Assembly (NCBI GenBank): GCA_964420405.1
Contig: CAYQTL010000013.1
Coordinates: 1 to 64,000 of the forward strand
From: CAYQTL01 sp964420405
Lineage (GTDB): Bacteria > Acidobacteriota > Thermoanaerobaculia > Thermoanaerobaculales > Sulfomarinibacteraceae
Length of the DNA: 64,000 bases
Reading direction: 5' to 3'
Under the pieces are notes generated by a model that saw nothing but the letters and a program-made list of their open reading frames with translations, did no database searches and was not told the DNA's origin. Every line of letters starts with the position of its first letter. Position 1 is the stretch's first letter. A program made the position numbers and the translations under genes. Positions 26,894 through 35,484 of the stretch are shown here, piece after piece.

Positions 26894-28855
26894 TCACGGC
26901 ACCAGCGCGGACCACGCCCCGGCGTCGCCCGACTCGAAGCCGTCGACCAGGAGATGACATCCCCGGTAGACCGCCACGCCAGCCGCGCCGTCCGCCACGT
27001 ACAGGGAGTTAAGCCCGAACGCGATCCCATAGGAGAGATGGGTCGGGGCGGTCGCCACCTCGACCGGGGCGGTGGGGTTCCGGACGTCGACCATCCGCAG
27101 GCCGGTCGGGGCGGACCGGTCGTCGGTCATGTAGGCTCGTCCGCCGACGACCTCGACGCCGACGTCCTCTCCCCAGAGGTTGTCGCACCGTCCGACCTCG
27201 TACGGCGCGGACGGGTCGCCGACGTCGATCACCCGCAGGCCGTCGTAGCCGTCGGCGACCCAGGTGTAGCCGTCTGCGACCACGAGGTCCCGGACCGCGC
27301 CGGGCGCGTCGCAGGAGCCGACCACCACCGGCGCGGTGGGATCGCCGACATCGACAACCCAGAACGCCGGAGGGCCGCCGGTTCCCCCCACGTACGCGTA
27401 CCGCCCGTCGACGGCGACGCTCAGCAGGGAGATCCCCGGCAGCGGGCAGAAGCCGACGTCGAACGGGGCCGAGGGGTCGCTGACGTCGATCACCCACAGG
27501 CCGTCGGGGTCGTTGTCCAGGAGGTACGCCCGCCCGAGCTCCACGTCCACGTCCCGCGGGTCTCCGGTCTGGAAGAAGCCCACCTCCTGCGGCAGGTTCG
27601 GCAGCGACACGTCGACGATCCGGAGCCCGTCCGGGTCGGCGCCTCCGTCGTCCAGCAGGTAGGCGTGATCCCCCCATACCGCCACCTCGGTGCCGATGCC
27701 CGGGATCGCGACGAACCCGACCTCGAACGGCGCGGTGGGCTGCGCGAGGCTGAGGATGCGCAGCCCGTCGCCAAAGCTGGGCACGTAGGCGTGGCGGCCC
27801 GCCACGACGGCGTCGAACGTGAAGCCCGGCGTGTCGCACGCCCCGACCTCGGTCGGGTCGGCGGGGTCGCCGACGTGGATCACGCGCAGCCCGTCACCGC
27901 TCGCGGCGGCGTAGACGTAGCCGGCGGCGACCGCGACGTCCGATACGACGGAGCCGTCCCAGCTCCCGACCACGGTGGGAGAGGACGGGGTGCTGACGTC
28001 GACCACCTGGACGCCGCCGGAGAGGTAGGCGTAGCTCCCATCCACGGCGACGTCCTGGATCCACCCGCCGGGAACGCCGCCGACCTGGTACGGCGAGGAC
28101 GGGGTCGACACGTCGATCGCCATCATGCCGCCGTTGCCGACGGTGTACGCGAAGCCGCCCGCCACCGCCACCCCCTGTCCATGGGACGGGCACGAGCCCA
28201 CCAGTGCCGGGGTCGACGGGCTCGCGAGGTCGAACACCCGCAGGAAACCGTCACCGACCACGTACAGGAAACCGCCGGCGACGGCGACCCCGTTGGAGGT
28301 GTCGGGGTGGACGAAGATCTCGGCGGGCGCCGCGGGGTCGCTCACGTCCATCACGCGGAGGCCGCCGTCGCGGTCGGCGAGGTAGACCCGGCTCCCGGCG
28401 ACTGCGACGTCCGTCGCCCAGTCCGGGGTGTCGAGGTGGCCCACCTCGGTGAGCGAGGACGGACCGAAGGCGAGCACTCGCAGGCCCGCCGTGTGGTCCG
28501 CGACGAAGACGTGGTCGTCCGTCATCGCCAGGCCCACGGGCGGATCGGGCAGCTGCGCCTCCCCCACGGGCTGGGGCGCCTGCGGCGTGGAGACATCGGC
28601 CAGGACGACGGCGGCGCCGCTGCCGAAGACCACGCGGTCGCCGTGCCGTGCCACCGCGTACGAGGGACCGTGCGGCCAGCGCCCGGCCAGCTCGGGGCAG
28701 CTCTGGGCCGTCGGCGCCGCGGCAGCGGCCACGACGAGCGTGACGGCCACAACGAGGCTCGATCGCCCGACGGTCAGCCACCGCCGGGCGGGCGCCGCCT
28801 CCGGCCGACCGGAGCGGGTCGCCGCCGCCGTGCAGGGTGTGCGCGTGATGGACAT
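26894..28855 (-). CDS. Secreted LVIVD-repeat beta-propeller protein with DGFE tail
   Basis: 653 residues. A basic N-terminus is followed by a hydrophobic signal (SLVVAVTLVVAAAAAPTAQS). The rest is about a dozen LVIVD-type repeats (PF08309 style) of roughly 42 residues: V-A-V-x-G-x-Y-A-Y-V-x-x-x-x-x-G-L-R-V-I-D-V-S-D-P-x-A-P, then V-G. It ends LLVDGFESGDAGAWSALVP. A strong GGGAGGTGAACG ribosome site precedes the ATG. The gene is divergent from the ECF sigma / kinase pair, with only 115 bases between starts, so the two transcription units may share control. Likely extracellular; no enzyme motif. Confidence 0.85.
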   Translation of the reverse strand: MSITRTPCTAAATRSGRPEAAPARRWLTVGRSSLVVAVTLVVAAAAAPTAQSCPELAGRWPHGPSYAVARHGDRVVFGSGAAVVLADVSTPQAPQPVGEAQLPDPPVGLAMTDDHVFVADHTAGLRVLAFGPSSLTEVGHLDTPDWATDVAVAGSRVYLADRDGGLRVMDVSDPAAPAEIFVHPDTSNGVAVAGGFLYVVGDGFLRVFDLASPSTPALVGSCPSHGQGVAVAGGFAYTVGNGGMMAIDVSTPSSPYQVGGVPGGWIQDVAVDGSYAYLSGGVQVVDVSTPSSPTVVGSWDGSVVSDVAVAAGYVYAAASGDGLRVIHVGDPADPTEVGACDTPGFTFDAVVAGRHAYVPSFGDGLRILSLAQPTAPFEVGFVAIPGIGTEVAVWGDHAYLLDDGGADPDGLRIVDVSLPNLPQEVGFFQTGDPRDVDVELGRAYLLDNDPDGLWVIDVSDPSAPFDVGFCPLPGISLLSVAVDGRYAYVGGTGGPPAFWVVDVGDPTAPVVVGSCDAPGAVRDLVVADGYTWVADGYDGLRVIDVGDPSAPYEVGRCDNLWGEDVGVEVVGGRAYMTDDRSAPTGLRMVDVRNPTAPVEVATAPTHLSYGIAFGLNSLYVADGAAGVAVYRGCHLLVDGFESGDAGAWSALVP

Positions 28856-28952
28856 CGTTCACCTCCCACACCCAGAGCGCGTGGAACGGCACGGAAAGGG
28901 ATCATCTACGCGCAGCGTGCTGTCGGTTTCTGCACTCTGTCTGGACTCCGGG

Positions 28953-28958
28953 TATGCT
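28953..28958 (+). promoter_or_regulatory. Candidate -10 element TATGCT for the ECF sigma gene
   Basis: TATGCT ends 12 bases before the ATG at 28971 and no ribosome site is visible, so the sigma transcript would have a very short leader. The same TATGCT hexamer precedes the PhzF gene. Confidence 0.35.
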
Positions 28959-28970
28959 GTTGCGAGAGCC

Positions 28971-29525
28971 ATGAGCGGAACAGGGCCGGAGGTGGATCCG
29001 GACGGGGTCGCATACGACCTCGACGAGCTCCTGCCGCTGCTGTACGACGACCTTCGCAGGCTCGCGTCGGCGGCGATGCGGGGCGAGCGCGCCGGTCACA
29101 CCCTGCAGCCGACCGCGCTCGCCCACGAGGCGTACCTGCGGCTCGCGGCGCAGGAGGGCTGTCGGTGGACGAGCCGCCGGCAGGTGCTGGCGGTGGCGGG
29201 CCGGGTCATGCGCCGGGTGCTGGTCGACCACGCCCGCGCGCGCCAGGCCGCGAAGCGTGGCGGCGACGCGCTCCGGGTCACCCTCTCCGAGGCGATCCCG
29301 GGCGCCGGCCCGGATGTCGACGTGGTCGCCCTCGACGAGGCCCTCGAGCGTCTCGGATCCCTCGACCCCCGCGCGGCGGCGATCGTCGAGCTGCGGGCTC
29401 TCGCCGGCCTCACCGTCGCCGAGGTGGCCGCGGCCCTCGATGTGTCGCCGGCGACGGTGAAGCGCGACTGGACCGTCGCCCGCGCGTGGCTGACCCGCGA
29501 GCTGGGGATCCGACGCGATGGATGA
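28971..29525 (+). CDS. ECF-family RNA polymerase sigma factor
   Basis: 184 residues. The sigma2-like region (about 15-95) includes DELLPLLYDDLRRLASAAMR and TALAHEAYLRLAA. The sigma4-like helix-turn-helix (about 130-180) has LRALAGLTVAEVAAALDVSP, then ATVKRDWTVARAWL. This is the ECF-like type (TIGR02999 style) often found next to Ser/Thr kinases in Acidobacteria and Planctomycetes. No anti-sigma gene is present. The downstream kinase overlaps its last codons by 8 bases, so the kinase is the probable controller. The first in-frame ATG after the TATGCT box was chosen as start. Confidence 0.88.
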   Translation: MSGTGPEVDPDGVAYDLDELLPLLYDDLRRLASAAMRGERAGHTLQPTALAHEAYLRLAAQEGCRWTSRRQVLAVAGRVMRRVLVDHARARQAAKRGGDALRVTLSEAIPGAGPDVDVVALDEALERLGSLDPRAAAIVELRALAGLTVAEVAAALDVSPATVKRDWTVARAWLTRELGIRRDG

Positions 29526-32067
29526 GCACGCCTGGGACCTCGTCAAGACCGTGTTCTCCAGGGCGCTGGAAATCCCCGAAGAGAGCCGGGCGGCGTTCGT
29601 CGCGGACGCCTGCTCCGGCGACGCGGGCGTACAGGCCGAGGTCGAGTCGCTGCTCGAGGCGCACCTGCTGGCGGAGATGGAGGCCGGGACCGCCGACGCC
29701 CGACCGGCATTCGCCGGCGCCGTCCCGGGCGCCTCCATGGTCGGCCGACAGGTGGGCGCCTACCGGCTGGTCGAGCTGATCGGCGCCGGCGGCATGGGGA
29801 TGGTGTACCTCGGCGAGCGGGCCGACGGCAGCTTCGAACGCCGGGTGGCCGTCAAGCTGATCCGGCCGGGCATGGACACCGGCGACATCGTGCGCCGGTT
29901 CGAGCTCGAGCGGCACACCCTGGCGCGGCTCGAGCACCCCCACATCGCGCGGCTGCTCGACGCGGGAACCACCGGCGCGGGCCAGCCCTACCTGGTGATG
30001 GAGCACGTCGACGGCGAGCCGATCGACGTCTACTGCGACTCCCGGCGGCTCGACGTCTCGGCACGCCTGCGGCTGCTGTTGGACGTGTGCGACGCGGTCC
30101 AGCACGCCCACCGGAACCTGGTCGTGCACCGCGACCTGAAGCCCGGCAACATCCTGGTGACGGGCGACGGCACGGTCAAGCTGCTCGACTTCGGGATCGG
30201 CAAGCTCCTGTCGCCCGACCCCACCGCGGAGCCGACGCGGAGCTCCACCTACGTCATGACCCCCGGCTACGCCAGTCCGGAGCAGCTGCTGGGCCGGCCG
30301 GTGAGCACCGCCACCGACGTCTACTGCCTCGGCGTCGTGGCCTACGAGCTGCTCACCGGCCACCTGCCCCACCCCCTCGCCGGCAGCACGCTGGTGGAGA
30401 TCGTCCAGGCCGTCAGCGAGCGGCCGCCGCGCCGGCCCAGCTCGGTGGTGCTGAAGACCGAGGCGGTCCGTCCCGGGGCGGAGGACGGGCAGGCGCCGGT
30501 CACCGCCGAGGCCGTGGCCGCCTCCCGCGAGGAAAGCGCCGAGCGGCTCCGGAAGCGTCTGGCCGGCGAGATCGACCTGATCCTGCTGACCGCGCTCCAC
30601 GTCGACCCCGAGCGCCGGTACCCCTCCGTCGGGCACCTGGCCGAGGACATCCGCCGGCACCTGGAGGGCCTGCCGATCGCCGCCCACCCCGATCGGGCCG
30701 GCTACCGGCTCCGCAAGCTCCTCGGCAGGCATCGTCTCGGCGCGGCGGCCGCCGCGGTCATCGCGCTGCTCCTGGCGGCCGGCGTGGCCGGCACCGCGTG
30801 GCAGGCGGGCGTCGCCGCAGAGGAGCGCGACCGCGCCCGCGCCGAGGCCCGCCGGGCGGTGGCCGTCACCGAGTTCCTGGAACGGATGTTGACCTCGGCC
30901 GACCCGTGGGTGATGGGCCGCGAGGTCACCGTCGCAGAGGTGCTCGACCGGACGGCGCGCACCGTCGGCGCCGAGCTCCGGGACCAGCCGGAGATCGAGG
31001 CCACCGTGCGGGTCGCTCTCGGACGCACCTACCAGAGCCTCGGCCGCTACGACCCCGCCGAGGACCAGCTCGAGAGGGCGGCCGAGCTGGTCCGCAGCGT
31101 GCACGACGACGGACACCCGGAAGCTGCCGAGGTTCTCGGCAGCCTGGCGAGCCTGCGCCACGACCAGGGCCGGCTCGAGGAGGCGGACCACCTCTGCGCG
31201 CGGGCGCTGGAGATCCTCGAGCGGACGGGCGCGGCCTCGACCCTCGCGGCCGCCGACATCCTCAACTCGTGCGGGGCGCTGCGCCGCGCCCAGGGGCGGG
31301 ACGACGAGGCGGAGAACCTCTACCGGACGGCGCTGCGGATCGTCAGCGACAGCCCGGATCCGAGGGGGATGGACGTCGCGATGCTGAGCCACAACCTGGC
31401 GGTCCTCCACCACGGCCGGGGGGAGCTGGACGAGGCGGAAACCCTGTACCGGGAGGCGCTGAACGTCACCCGGAGTCTCCACGGTGACGACAACCCCGCC
31501 GTGGCGAGCTGCATGCACAGCCTGGCGAGCGTGCTCCACTCCCGGGGCGAGCACGCCGAGGCGGAGTCGCTGTACCGGCGCTCGTTCGACCTCCGTCGCA
31601 GGCTTCTCGGCCCCGATCACCCGGCGGTGCTGCTCAGCCAGGTCGACCTCGCCGAGCTGCTCGCCGACCGGGGCGACGTGGCCACCGCCGGCGGGATCGC
31701 CGCCGACGCGCTCGCGCTCAGCCGCCGGGTTCTCGACCGGGGCCACCCGCTGCACGCCAGGACGCTGGTGGTGGCCGCCGAGGTCGCCCTCGCCGCCGGC
31801 GATCCCGTCGCGGCCGAGGAGGCCGCCCGCGAGTCGCTGGAGATCCGCCGCTCCGCCCTGGGACCGGAGCACTGGCTGGTCGCCAACGCCGAGGTCCTGG
31901 TCGGCCGCAGCCTTGCCGCCCAGCGCCGGTACGACGCGGCCGAGGAGCTGCTTCTCCGGGGTCGCGAGATCCTCGCCGCCGACCGCGGCGACGACCACGA
32001 GCTCACCGTCGCCGCCGCCGAGGCCCTCGCCGCTCTCCGCCGTGCCAGAACGGGCGCCGCACGGTAA
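29518..32067 (+). CDS. Membrane Ser/Thr protein kinase with extracytoplasmic TPRs
   Basis: 849 residues. Residues 1-75 resemble the N-terminal helical segment of ECF-linked kinases. The kinase domain (about 80-360) has the Gly loop GAGGMGMVYLGE, catalytic Lys in VAVKLIRPG, HRDLKPGNIL and DFGIGK, with TPGYASPEQ in the activation segment. DFG reads DFGIGK, still a canonical DFG. One membrane helix sits near residues 406-428 (AAAAAVIALLLAAGVAGTAW). The remaining 420 residues are TPR repeats with the kinesin-light-chain-like phrase A-E-x-L-Y-R-x-A-L. They probably lie outside the membrane. It overlaps the sigma gene by 8 bases. Inference: the TPR part senses a signal and the kinase controls the sigma factor. 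Confidence 0.9.
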   Translation: MDEHAWDLVKTVFSRALEIPEESRAAFVADACSGDAGVQAEVESLLEAHLLAEMEAGTADARPAFAGAVPGASMVGRQVGAYRLVELIGAGGMGMVYLGERADGSFERRVAVKLIRPGMDTGDIVRRFELERHTLARLEHPHIARLLDAGTTGAGQPYLVMEHVDGEPIDVYCDSRRLDVSARLRLLLDVCDAVQHAHRNLVVHRDLKPGNILVTGDGTVKLLDFGIGKLLSPDPTAEPTRSSTYVMTPGYASPEQLLGRPVSTATDVYCLGVVAYELLTGHLPHPLAGSTLVEIVQAVSERPPRRPSSVVLKTEAVRPGAEDGQAPVTAEAVAASREESAERLRKRLAGEIDLILLTALHVDPERRYPSVGHLAEDIRRHLEGLPIAAHPDRAGYRLRKLLGRHRLGAAAAAVIALLLAAGVAGTAWQAGVAAEERDRARAEARRAVAVTEFLERMLTSADPWVMGREVTVAEVLDRTARTVGAELRDQPEIEATVRVALGRTYQSLGRYDPAEDQLERAAELVRSVHDDGHPEAAEVLGSLASLRHDQGRLEEADHLCARALEILERTGAASTLAAADILNSCGALRRAQGRDDEAENLYRTALRIVSDSPDPRGMDVAMLSHNLAVLHHGRGELDEAETLYREALNVTRSLHGDDNPAVASCMHSLASVLHSRGEHAEAESLYRRSFDLRRRLLGPDHPAVLLSQVDLAELLADRGDVATAGGIAADALALSRRVLDRGHPLHARTLVVAAEVALAAGDPVAAEEAARESLEIRRSALGPEHWLVANAEVLVGRSLAAQRRYDAAEELLLRGREILAADRGDDHELTVAAAEALAALRRARTGAAR

Positions 32068-32220
32068 CGCACGTACGCCGGACGAGCCATCGCCGAGACC
32101 ACGCAGATCACAGCGAGCACGGGGACCTTGCGGGATTCCCCGAGATGGTCGGCGAGACGTGATTCCTACGGTGTCCGCGTCCTCAGCGTGAGACCGCGGC
32201 CCGTCCCTTCGGGCACCATC

Positions 32221-34023
32221 TCAGTAGTAGTACCAGATGCTCTCGTACTCGCCGGGATCCTCGCCGATGGTCGCGAGGCGCTCGAGGTACTCGAGGATCG
32301 GCACGTCGGCGCCCACGTAGGTGTCCTGCTCGACGACGTTCTTCTCCCACGGGTGGAACTCGTACATCCGGGATCCGTCGGGGAGGATGCTCAGCAGGTC
32401 CCGGTGCTGCTGCGCGCGGAGGTAGTTCTTCCCCAGGCCGGGCACGTTGTACACCGCCTCGTCGGTGCGGCGGGTGCCGGGCATCAGGCGCGCCTCCTCC
32501 TTCTGCTCCTGCAGCAGCCGCGCCAGCGGCACCCGGTAGGCGGCGGTCTCCTCCTTCCCCTTGGGGGCGAAGGTGTAGTAGGGCTCGACGCCGATCCGCC
32601 GCAGGATCATCCGCAGCAGCGCGGCCTCGAACCGACGCGAGGTGAAGAACGTGAACACGTGCTGGTTGTACACCGTCAGCCCGGCGCGGCGCAGCCGGTC
32701 GACTGCCCGCGCCATCTCCGGCGTGACCTCATAGGGATGCTCGACGTGGGTGACCACGGCCACGTCGCGGCGTCCGAGCTCCCGGAAGCTGCCGAGCAGC
32801 TCGGCGAGCGTGTCGTCGATCCGCATCGGCAGCGTCACCGGGGTGCGGGTCCCGATGCGGATCATGTCGACGTGGGGGATCTCCGCCAGCCGCCGGAGGA
32901 TCGCCTCGAGCCGGGAGTTCGACAGGGCGAAGGGATCCCCCCCGGTGACCAGCACCTCGCGCACCGACGGGTGGCGCTCGATCCAGGCCATGGCGGCCTC
33001 GATCTTCGCCTGGGGCGCGAGCGCGCCCGGCGCCATCGCCTGGTCGATCTCCCAGTTGCGCTGGCAGTAGACGCAGATCTGGGGACAGGTGTTGAACGGC
33101 TTGAGGATGGCGATCGCCGGGTAGCGGCGGGTGACGAGGTCGACCGGCGAGGTGTCCGACTCGAGCATGAAGTCGCACGACCGCTCCAGGTTGCTGCGGT
33201 GCGCCAGCATCTGCTCGACGTAGCCGCCGGGCGGGATGACCTGGGCGCGCAGCGCGCGGTCGCGGATGCCGTCGGTGTCGTCGTCCATCAGCGACGCGTA
33301 GTAGGGCGTGACGCCGAACGGCAGGCGGCTCTCGGTCGCGCGCTCGACGTTCCCCGCCTCCTCGTCGCTCAGGTTCACCACCCTCTGGAGATCCTGCCGC
33401 GCGTCGATGACGTGCCGCACCTGCCACACCCAGTCGTTCCACTCGCTCTCGGAGGCGCCCATGGCGTCGAGGATCCGCGCGCGCCTCTCGGTCCGCCGCT
33501 CGACGCTCTCCTCCGACAACCCGACCGCGTACTGCTGCATCCGCGCCTCGGCCAGGCTCCACAGCCGGTCGAGCTCGCGCGAACGTGCCCGGGCGGCCTG
33601 CCGCCCGGTGACGCCGGCGCGCATCCGCCGGTCGCCGGTGAACTGGAACCGCGCCCGGCCCTCGAGGGCCTCGACCATGTGCAGGATCTCGGCGAAGAAC
33701 CCCGGCTGCAGGTCGTCCCGCGAGACGCCTCTGGCGATGTCCCACAGCGCCTGGGCGACGCTGAATCCGGCGCGGGCGTCGGCGCGATCGCTGAGGATCG
33801 TGCCCATGGCGGTGGCACAGTCCCGGATCCGGATGAGCTCGGACGACGGCAGCTCGGTGCGCCCGCGGAGGGTGTCGAAAGACAGCTGCGACACCCTCGC
33901 CCGCAGCCGGTCGCGGGCGACCTCGAAGCTGGGACAGCCCCGGACCACCGCCAGGAGGCTGCTCGCCGATCGGCGGAGCCGCTCGCGGTTGTAGCGCACG
34001 ACGTCATGGGTGCTCGCGGTCAT
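32221..34023 (-). CDS. KamA-family radical SAM protein (lysine 2,3-aminomutase-like)
   Basis: 600 residues. The radical SAM cluster motif CxxxCxxC is C313, C317 and C320 in TCPQICVYC. The downstream VREVLVTGGDPFALSNSRLE and HVDMIRIGTRTPVTLP match the aminomutase barrel. The PLP-binding Lys is probably K532 in VPGLGKN, replacing the usual PGGGGK. Family members of about 340-420 residues begin shortly before the cluster; this one has an extra ~190 residues at the N-terminus, largely helical. It would isomerise an amino acid, or modify a protein-bound residue, by a radical mechanism. The substrate is not decided. The ATG at 34023 follows GGAGGTGGAC. No beta-lysine acetyltransferase is adjacent. 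Confidence 0.85.
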   Translation of the reverse strand: MTASTHDVVRYNRERLRRSASSLLAVVRGCPSFEVARDRLRARVSQLSFDTLRGRTELPSSELIRIRDCATAMGTILSDRADARAGFSVAQALWDIARGVSRDDLQPGFFAEILHMVEALEGRARFQFTGDRRMRAGVTGRQAARARSRELDRLWSLAEARMQQYAVGLSEESVERRTERRARILDAMGASESEWNDWVWQVRHVIDARQDLQRVVNLSDEEAGNVERATESRLPFGVTPYYASLMDDDTDGIRDRALRAQVIPPGGYVEQMLAHRSNLERSCDFMLESDTSPVDLVTRRYPAIAILKPFNTCPQICVYCQRNWEIDQAMAPGALAPQAKIEAAMAWIERHPSVREVLVTGGDPFALSNSRLEAILRRLAEIPHVDMIRIGTRTPVTLPMRIDDTLAELLGSFRELGRRDVAVVTHVEHPYEVTPEMARAVDRLRRAGLTVYNQHVFTFFTSRRFEAALLRMILRRIGVEPYYTFAPKGKEETAAYRVPLARLLQEQKEEARLMPGTRRTDEAVYNVPGLGKNYLRAQQHRDLLSILPDGSRMYEFHPWEKNVVEQDTYVGADVPILEYLERLATIGEDPGEYESIWYYY

Positions 34024-34241
34024 GTCCACCTCCGGTTCCGCATCCTCGGCGGTCGTGAGGGCAACACGCCGGGATGAGAAACGAGTCCGTCCGCCGGCAC
34101 CTCGGCCGCGTCCGGTCACGTCGAGTCGGAGGGGTCGAGTCGTCGCGGAGCGGCGCGCCCGGGTGGGCAGGCCTCGGGAGGATGGTACCGGATCGCCCCT
34201 CGCTCCGGGGCCGAACGCGTGCCTGAACGCGTCTGGACGCC

Positions 34242-35417
34242 TCAGACCGGCAGGGGAGGCATACCGCCCATCGCGAACATCCGCGCCAGAAACCCGGACG
34301 CCGGCGAGCCCATGAGCAACGCGAGGACGCCATCCCGCGGCCACGTCCACCGGCGGGGCCGGCCGAGCCACATGTACAGCTCCGCCCGCCGCCGGGCGGT
34401 CCGGGCCGACCGCCGGCACCAGCGGTCGTAGGTCCGCAGGGCGACATCGGGGCCGCGGCCCGCGGACCGGCCCAGCAGCTCGGCCAACGCCCACGCGTCG
34501 CGCCAACCCAGGTTCAGTCCCTGCCCGCCGATCGGGCTGGTGACGTGCGCCGCGTCCCCGGCGAGAGCGATCCGCCCGACCGCGCACCGCTCGGCCAGGA
34601 ACCGCTCCGCGGTGAACGTGGTCACGGACACGGCGGCCGCGCCGGAGACATCCACTCCGGTCCGCCGGAGCACCTCGCGGTCGAGCAGCTTGCGGGGATC
34701 CTCCGATCGCGCGACCTCGCGCGACACCCGACACACCCAGCGACGGACCCCGCCGGGCATCGGCAGCGACTCCACGACGCCGTCGCGGTGCAGGAAGATG
34801 GCCGCACCGTCGCCGAGATCGCTGACGTCTGCGAGGTCGCCCATCGCGTAGCTGTCGGGGTACGCACCGCCCTCGAACCGGATCCCGGCAGACCGCCTCA
34901 CGGTGCTGTGCTTGCCGTCACATCCCACGACGAAGCCCGCGTCGAGCTCCACCGCCGAGCCATCCCCGCACCGGGAGACGAGCCGGCAGCCGTCCGGTCC
35001 CTGGCCCACCCCGACGACCTCGACGCCCCGTCGCAGGCAGCCGCCGCCGAGCTCGTCGAGGGCGTCCTCCAGGATCGCCTCCATCTCGGGCTGCGGCAGC
35101 GACAGGATGAACCGGAAGGGAGAGCGGACCCGGTCGAACCTCATCGCGCCGATCCTGCGGCGGCGGCTCGAGAGGGCGGCGCCCCGGCGGACCGGCAGGC
35201 CAGCCGCGACCATCCTCCCGGCCAGGCCCTCGCGGGCGAACAGCTCGAGGCCGACGGGGTGGACACCGATCGCCTGCGGTCGCGCCGGCGGCTCGTCCCG
35301 TCGCTCGAGGACGACGCACGAAAGCCCCCGGCGCAGCAGGCAGCCGCCCAGAAAGAGCCCCACCGGACCGCCGCCCACCACCGCCACGTCGACCCTCTCG
35401 GGACGCTGCGACACCAT
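34242..35417 (-). CDS. FAD-dependent monooxygenase (UbiH/aromatic hydroxylase type)
   Basis: 391 residues with the three FAD signatures of the family. These are the dinucleotide fold VAVVGGGPVGLFLGG near residue 10, the DG motif VVGCDGKHSTVRRSAG near 165, and the GD motif LAGDAAHVTSPIGGQGLNLG near 290. It should hydroxylate an aromatic or polyketide-like substrate using NAD(P)H. No neighbouring pathway identifies it. The C-terminal 60 residues include a hydrophobic helix (RDGVLALLMGSPASGFLARM) that may touch the membrane. The start ATG has no ribosome site but is preceded by a TACACT box 7 bases upstream, suggesting a leaderless message. Confidence 0.85.
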   Translation of the reverse strand: MVSQRPERVDVAVVGGGPVGLFLGGCLLRRGLSCVVLERRDEPPARPQAIGVHPVGLELFAREGLAGRMVAAGLPVRRGAALSSRRRRIGAMRFDRVRSPFRFILSLPQPEMEAILEDALDELGGGCLRRGVEVVGVGQGPDGCRLVSRCGDGSAVELDAGFVVGCDGKHSTVRRSAGIRFEGGAYPDSYAMGDLADVSDLGDGAAIFLHRDGVVESLPMPGGVRRWVCRVSREVARSEDPRKLLDREVLRRTGVDVSGAAAVSVTTFTAERFLAERCAVGRIALAGDAAHVTSPIGGQGLNLGWRDAWALAELLGRSAGRGPDVALRTYDRWCRRSARTARRRAELYMWLGRPRRWTWPRDGVLALLMGSPASGFLARMFAMGGMPPLPV

Positions 35418-35424
35418 GCACCGG

Positions 35425-35430
35425 AGTGTA
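35425..35430 (-). promoter_or_regulatory. -10 element TACACT placing the start codon at the transcript 5' end
   Basis: On the minus strand TACACT is followed by 7 bases and then the ATG of the monooxygenase gene. Transcription should begin at or next to the A of the start codon. Confidence 0.4.
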
Positions 35431-35484
35431 CCCCCGGCAGCCGCGGACCCGATCCCGCCGCCCGGGACCGGGGGTTCGCCGACA

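Noticed and set aside
32068..32220. Short inverted repeat after the kinase gene as a terminator
   Set aside because: Only a 5-base stem and no T-run; too weak to call.
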